A DNA stretch of 7,836 nt from Bdellovibrionales bacterium. GTDB lineage: Bacteria > Bdellovibrionota > Bacteriovoracia > Bacteriovoracales > Bacteriovoracaceae. Below the pieces are notes generated by a model. It saw only the letters and a program-made list of their open reading frames with translations. It was not told the DNA's origin and did not search any database. This document shows positions 5,611 through 7,836 of this stretch, piece by piece. The stretch lies in contig JAHFAA010000165.1 in the NCBI GenBank assembly GCA_023250775.1, positions 1-7,836 of the forward strand, given 5' to 3'. A program made the translations under genes and the position numbers. How positions within the stretch are numbered: position 1 is the stretch's first letter; each line of letters starts with the position of its first letter.

Positions 5611-6712
5611 CACTTCCTTAAAAGAGCGTTCGCTGGTTGGTGAGGTGGTTTGGCAGGCGCCATCCAATCTCGCTTTGATTAAATATTGGGGTAAAAAAGG
5701 CCAGCAACTTCCGGCCAACCCATCTTTGTCAATGACCTTGCGCCAATCGGTTACAACTTTAGAAGCGCAATTCTCCCTGATGCCGGATTCACATCAGGCG
5801 GTGTCAGATCTGTGGGAATTTCAATTCCAAGGTGAAAGCAGCAATACCTTTGACAAAAAAATTTTTGCTCATCTTGAAACCATGGCAAGCTATTATCCCT
5901 TTTTACTTCGAACGAAACTCAACCTTCGTTCGCGCAATTCCTTTCCTCATAGTGCCGGAATCGCCTCCTCGGCCTCTGCTTCAATGTCCACGGCCTTGCT
6001 GGTGGAAGGATTGGCCTCGCTCTTGCGTGGGCAGAAAATTGAAAAAAGTGATCCGATGTTTTTGCGTCGGGCCTCGTTTTTGGCGCGCTTAGGTTCTGGC
6101 AGTGCCGCCCGTTCTGCTTTTCCTACGGGAGCACTCTGGGGCAAGGCCACCAATCATGACTCAAGTTCCGACGAATGGGCCGTGGGTGTGGAAAGTGATC
6201 TGCCATATTTGAAAAATCTTGAAGATATGATTTTGGTAGTTGATGAGAGCAAAAAAAAGGTCTCAAGCCGCGAGGGGCATGCCTTAATGAACCAGCATCC
6301 CTATCGTGATGCCCGCTATGCTCAGGCGCGGGAACGGCTGGAGGATTTGTGGCACCTGATTTCCAAAGCGAGCAGGAGCGAGGATTTTCATCTGTTTGGT
6401 CCGATCATCGAGGCCGAGGCCATGGACCTTCATTCTCTTATGATGTCTTCTGTGCCACCTGTCGTGCTCATGGCGCCTGCTACCCTGGCCATTATTCTGG
6501 CCTTATGGGAGTGGCGCAAAAGTTCCAACGTTCCGGCCTATTTTACCCTGGATGCCGGACCCAACCTTCATCTGCTGTATCCCAAAGCGGTGGAACCGGC
6601 CGTGCAGGAATTTAAAAAGATCATAAGCGAGAAGAATCTTTTACCGTCGCAAATTATTTATGATGGTGTAGGATCAGGCCCGCAACTTCTGCGCTTAGAT
6701 CTAAAGGCATGA
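5594..6712 (+). CDS. mvaD: Diphosphomevalonate decarboxylase
   Basis: The enzyme performs the ATP-dependent decarboxylation of mevalonate 5-diphosphate to IPP. At 372 residues it is a little longer than many bacterial forms (about 320-330). Yeast active-site residues can be mapped by motif: Lys18/Tyr19/Lys22 to Lys30/Tyr31/Lys34 in NLALIKYWGK; Ser121 to Ser126 in NSFPHSAGIASSAS (115-128); Ser153, Ser155 and Arg158 to Ser168, Ser170 and Arg173 in RLGSGSAARS; and the catalytic Asp302 to Asp320 in TLDAGPNL. KKVSSREGH (221-229) is also conserved. The complete set argues for a true decarboxylase rather than the mevalonate 3-kinase relatives, which lack the catalytic Asp. Mevalonate 5-phosphate decarboxylases are close relatives and cannot be excluded from motifs alone. 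The ATG lies 17 nt inside the preceding kinase gene, with only a weak GGGCGG upstream, so coupling to that gene is likely. About 20 residues precede the conserved core. Confidence 0.93.
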   Translation: MGLFNSTSLKERSLVGEVVWQAPSNLALIKYWGKKGQQLPANPSLSMTLRQSVTTLEAQFSLMPDSHQAVSDLWEFQFQGESSNTFDKKIFAHLETMASYYPFLLRTKLNLRSRNSFPHSAGIASSASASMSTALLVEGLASLLRGQKIEKSDPMFLRRASFLARLGSGSAARSAFPTGALWGKATNHDSSSDEWAVGVESDLPYLKNLEDMILVVDESKKKVSSREGHALMNQHPYRDARYAQARERLEDLWHLISKASRSEDFHLFGPIIEAEAMDLHSLMMSSVPPVVLMAPATLAIILALWEWRKSSNVPAYFTLDAGPNLHLLYPKAVEPAVQEFKKIISEKNLLPSQIIYDGVGSGPQLLRLDLKA

Positions 6713-6713
6713 T

Positions 6714-7640
6714 GTGATAGGTTTACGAAAATTTTCCAGCAAAATTTTGCTCTTCGGAGAATACAGCATCATAAAAAATTCCATGGCGCTGGCCACTCCC
6801 TATCGCATTTTTGAAGGCCAGCTCAAATTTCGAAAGCAAGAAGACACCGGCAAAGGGGGAATTGATTCCGAATTGCGTGCCTTCGCTTCATATTTGCGCG
6901 AGCTTAAAAATAAACAATCACTTTTGGCCCCGCTAGATTTGGACACCCTTGAGTTTGACATCGGGCAGGGCCTTTTTTTTGAATCCACCATTCCCCAAGG
7001 TTTTGGAGTTGGCAGTAGTGGTGCTTTGTGTGCCGCCATTTTTGATGTCTACCAACGCAATAAGGTCATGGCCCAAAGTGCAGACCTGCTTGCCCTGCGA
7101 GAAATGCTAGGACAGATGGAGGCCCATTTTCATGGGGCCAGTTCAGGCCTTGATCCGCTGATCTGTTATCTGAATAAACCGCTTCTCATATTGGATAAAA
7201 AACGAATTGAGATCGCAACTCTGCCCCAGTACAACACCGGCCAAGGGGGCATTTTTCTTCTTAACACCCATCGCCCGCGCAGAACTGAACCGCTGGTTCA
7301 TTTATTTTTAGAAAAATGCAAGGATGGCGCTTTTGTAAATAAAGAACTCAAAGATCTGATTGTTGTGACCAATAATTGCATTCAATCGTTCTTAGAAGGA
7401 CGGGTTGACCCATTGTTTGAAAATTTTAAACACTTGTCGGAAGTCCAGTTTGAAGGGCTGCGTCCCATGATCCCCGGCCTGTTTCATGATCTGTGGCAAA
7501 AAGGATTAGAAGAGGAAAAGTTTTTTCTTAAATTATGTGGTGCTGGCGGCGGCGGTTTTTTACTCGGTATTACTCACGATTTCAAAATTGTGCGTGATGC
7601 GCTGGCAGGCCAGGAATTTAGACCGATCTACTATTTCTAA
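6714..7640 (+). CDS. mvk: Mevalonate kinase (GHMP family)
   Basis: The enzyme would phosphorylate mevalonate to mevalonate 5-phosphate with ATP, the step after HMG-CoA reductase. The 308 residues are typical of compact bacterial or archaeal mevalonate kinases. Motif 1 is SSKILLFGEYSII (8-20), with Lys10 equivalent to rat Lys13. The ATP loop PQGFGVGSSGAL (94-105) matches PxGxGLGSSAA. EAHFHGASSGLDP (136-148) carries the Mg2+-binding Glu136 and the catalytic Asp147, spaced 11 residues apart as in rat (Glu193/Asp204). Motif 3, KLCGAGGGGFLLG (273-285), is fully intact, unlike in the GYDIA kinase. The start is GTG, one base after the decarboxylase stop, with AAAGG (6703-6707) 6 nt upstream. It is the last gene of the operon, and its stop is 2 nt from the stop of a converging gene. 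A tract of eight T (6973-6980) lies inside the coding region without disrupting it. Substrate is inferred from motifs plus operon. Confidence 0.9.
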   Translation: MIGLRKFSSKILLFGEYSIIKNSMALATPYRIFEGQLKFRKQEDTGKGGIDSELRAFASYLRELKNKQSLLAPLDLDTLEFDIGQGLFFESTIPQGFGVGSSGALCAAIFDVYQRNKVMAQSADLLALREMLGQMEAHFHGASSGLDPLICYLNKPLLILDKKRIEIATLPQYNTGQGGIFLLNTHRPRRTEPLVHLFLEKCKDGAFVNKELKDLIVVTNNCIQSFLEGRVDPLFENFKHLSEVQFEGLRPMIPGLFHDLWQKGLEEEKFFLKLCGAGGGGFLLGITHDFKIVRDALAGQEFRPIYYF

Positions 7641-7642
7641 TT

Positions 7643-7836
7643 TTAGACGTGAATGGTTCTTACCTTTGTCGCGACATCTTCTGCTGATAGATATTCCGCT
7701 TTCTGACCATTTAAACTGGCCTGAATTCCTGTTTTCCAATCTTGCAGATGATGGGCCGCTCGTCCAAAATTTCGTTCCAGCGCCAGACCTTCTTCAAAAG
7801 ATTTTCTCACCAGTTCCAGCATCGCGCGCTTGGCCT
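7643..7836 (-). CDS. C-terminal end of an enoyl-CoA hydratase/isomerase-family protein (partial)
   Basis: The - strand is open from the window edge to a TAA at 7645-7643, giving the last 63 residues of a gene that continues to the right. The reading AKRAMLELVRKSFEEGLALE, followed by a stretch ending WKTGIQASLNGQKAEYL, matches the crotonase C-terminus: AK at the start of a helix, EGxxLE, then (E)GxxAxxxxRKxxF. The final 13 residues (AEDVATKVRTIHV) go beyond the usual end. The catalytic glutamates and oxyanion hole lie outside the window, so activity and substrate cannot be judged. The other two frames of this strand hit stops quickly, and the reading is convincingly protein-like. It converges tail-to-tail with mevalonate kinase. 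A link to HMG-CoA supply, for example as methylglutaconyl-CoA hydratase, is speculation. Confidence 0.6.
   Translation of the reverse strand, partial: AKRAMLELVRKSFEEGLALERNFGRAAHHLQDWKTGIQASLNGQKAEYLSAEDVATKVRTIHV

Noticed and set aside
5326..5718. 130-codon - strand open frame across the GYDIA kinase/decarboxylase junction
   Set aside because: It is antisense to two strongly supported genes including the conserved KYWGK region, and its translation resembles no family I know. It is a shadow of the real frames.
6250..6260. Perfect A_AAA_AAG heptamer (a -1 ribosomal slippage type) inside the decarboxylase gene
   Set aside because: The Lys run belongs to the conserved KKVSS segment of the family, the 0 frame continues through all later active-site residues, and the -1 frame stops after a short run. 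No stimulatory hairpin was noticed.
6973..6980. Run of eight T inside the mevalonate kinase gene as a possible phase-variable tract
   Set aside because: It encodes Leu-Phe-Phe in an intact frame, eight bases is short for slippage-driven switching, and a constitutive metabolic gene is an unlikely target.

Overview
The window is a compact, gene-dense bacterial segment dominated by a five-gene mevalonate-pathway operon on the + strand (2110-7640). The order is type 2 isopentenyl-diphosphate isomerase, class II HMG-CoA reductase, a GHMP kinase of the 'GYDIA' type, diphosphomevalonate decarboxylase, and mevalonate kinase. The genes overlap or abut: a 4-nt GTGA overlap, a 10-nt gap, a 17-nt overlap and a 1-nt gap. 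They are therefore almost certainly co-transcribed and largely translationally coupled. Together they can turn HMG-CoA into IPP and DMAPP if the GYDIA kinase supplies the phosphomevalonate kinase step. No HMG-CoA synthase or acetoacetyl-CoA thiolase is present, so HMG-CoA must come from genes outside the window.

Upstream lies a divergent pair. On the - strand (39-1241) is a stand-alone THUMP/N2-guanine rRNA methyltransferase of the RlmL/YpsC type. On the + strand (1281-2024) is a short, divergent RsmI-like tetrapyrrole-methylase-fold protein. Only 39 nt separate their start codons, and overlapping candidate promoters can be drawn there. The - strand gene looks set up for a leaderless transcript. 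A - strand ORF may begin at the ATGA overlap at 39-42 and run off the left edge. On the right, a - strand gene whose C-terminus looks like the enoyl-CoA hydratase/isomerase family converges on the operon, with only 2 nt between the two stop codons.

Organism: GC content looks moderate, Shine-Dalgarno sites are frequent and two GTG starts are used. The mevalonate proteins carry wording I associate with Bacteroidota versions (the GYDIA kinase, and the HVNPLQE/QPEGD form of type 2 isomerase). The flanking genes and ribosome-binding sites fit a Gram-negative of the Bdellovibrionota or a related deltaproteobacterial lineage, which is known to include mevalonate users. This placement is inference and could be wrong.

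No tRNA, rRNA, CRISPR array, insertion sequence, riboswitch or convincing intrinsic terminator was seen. No gene-free stretch exceeds 300 nt; the longest is 85 nt (2025-2109).
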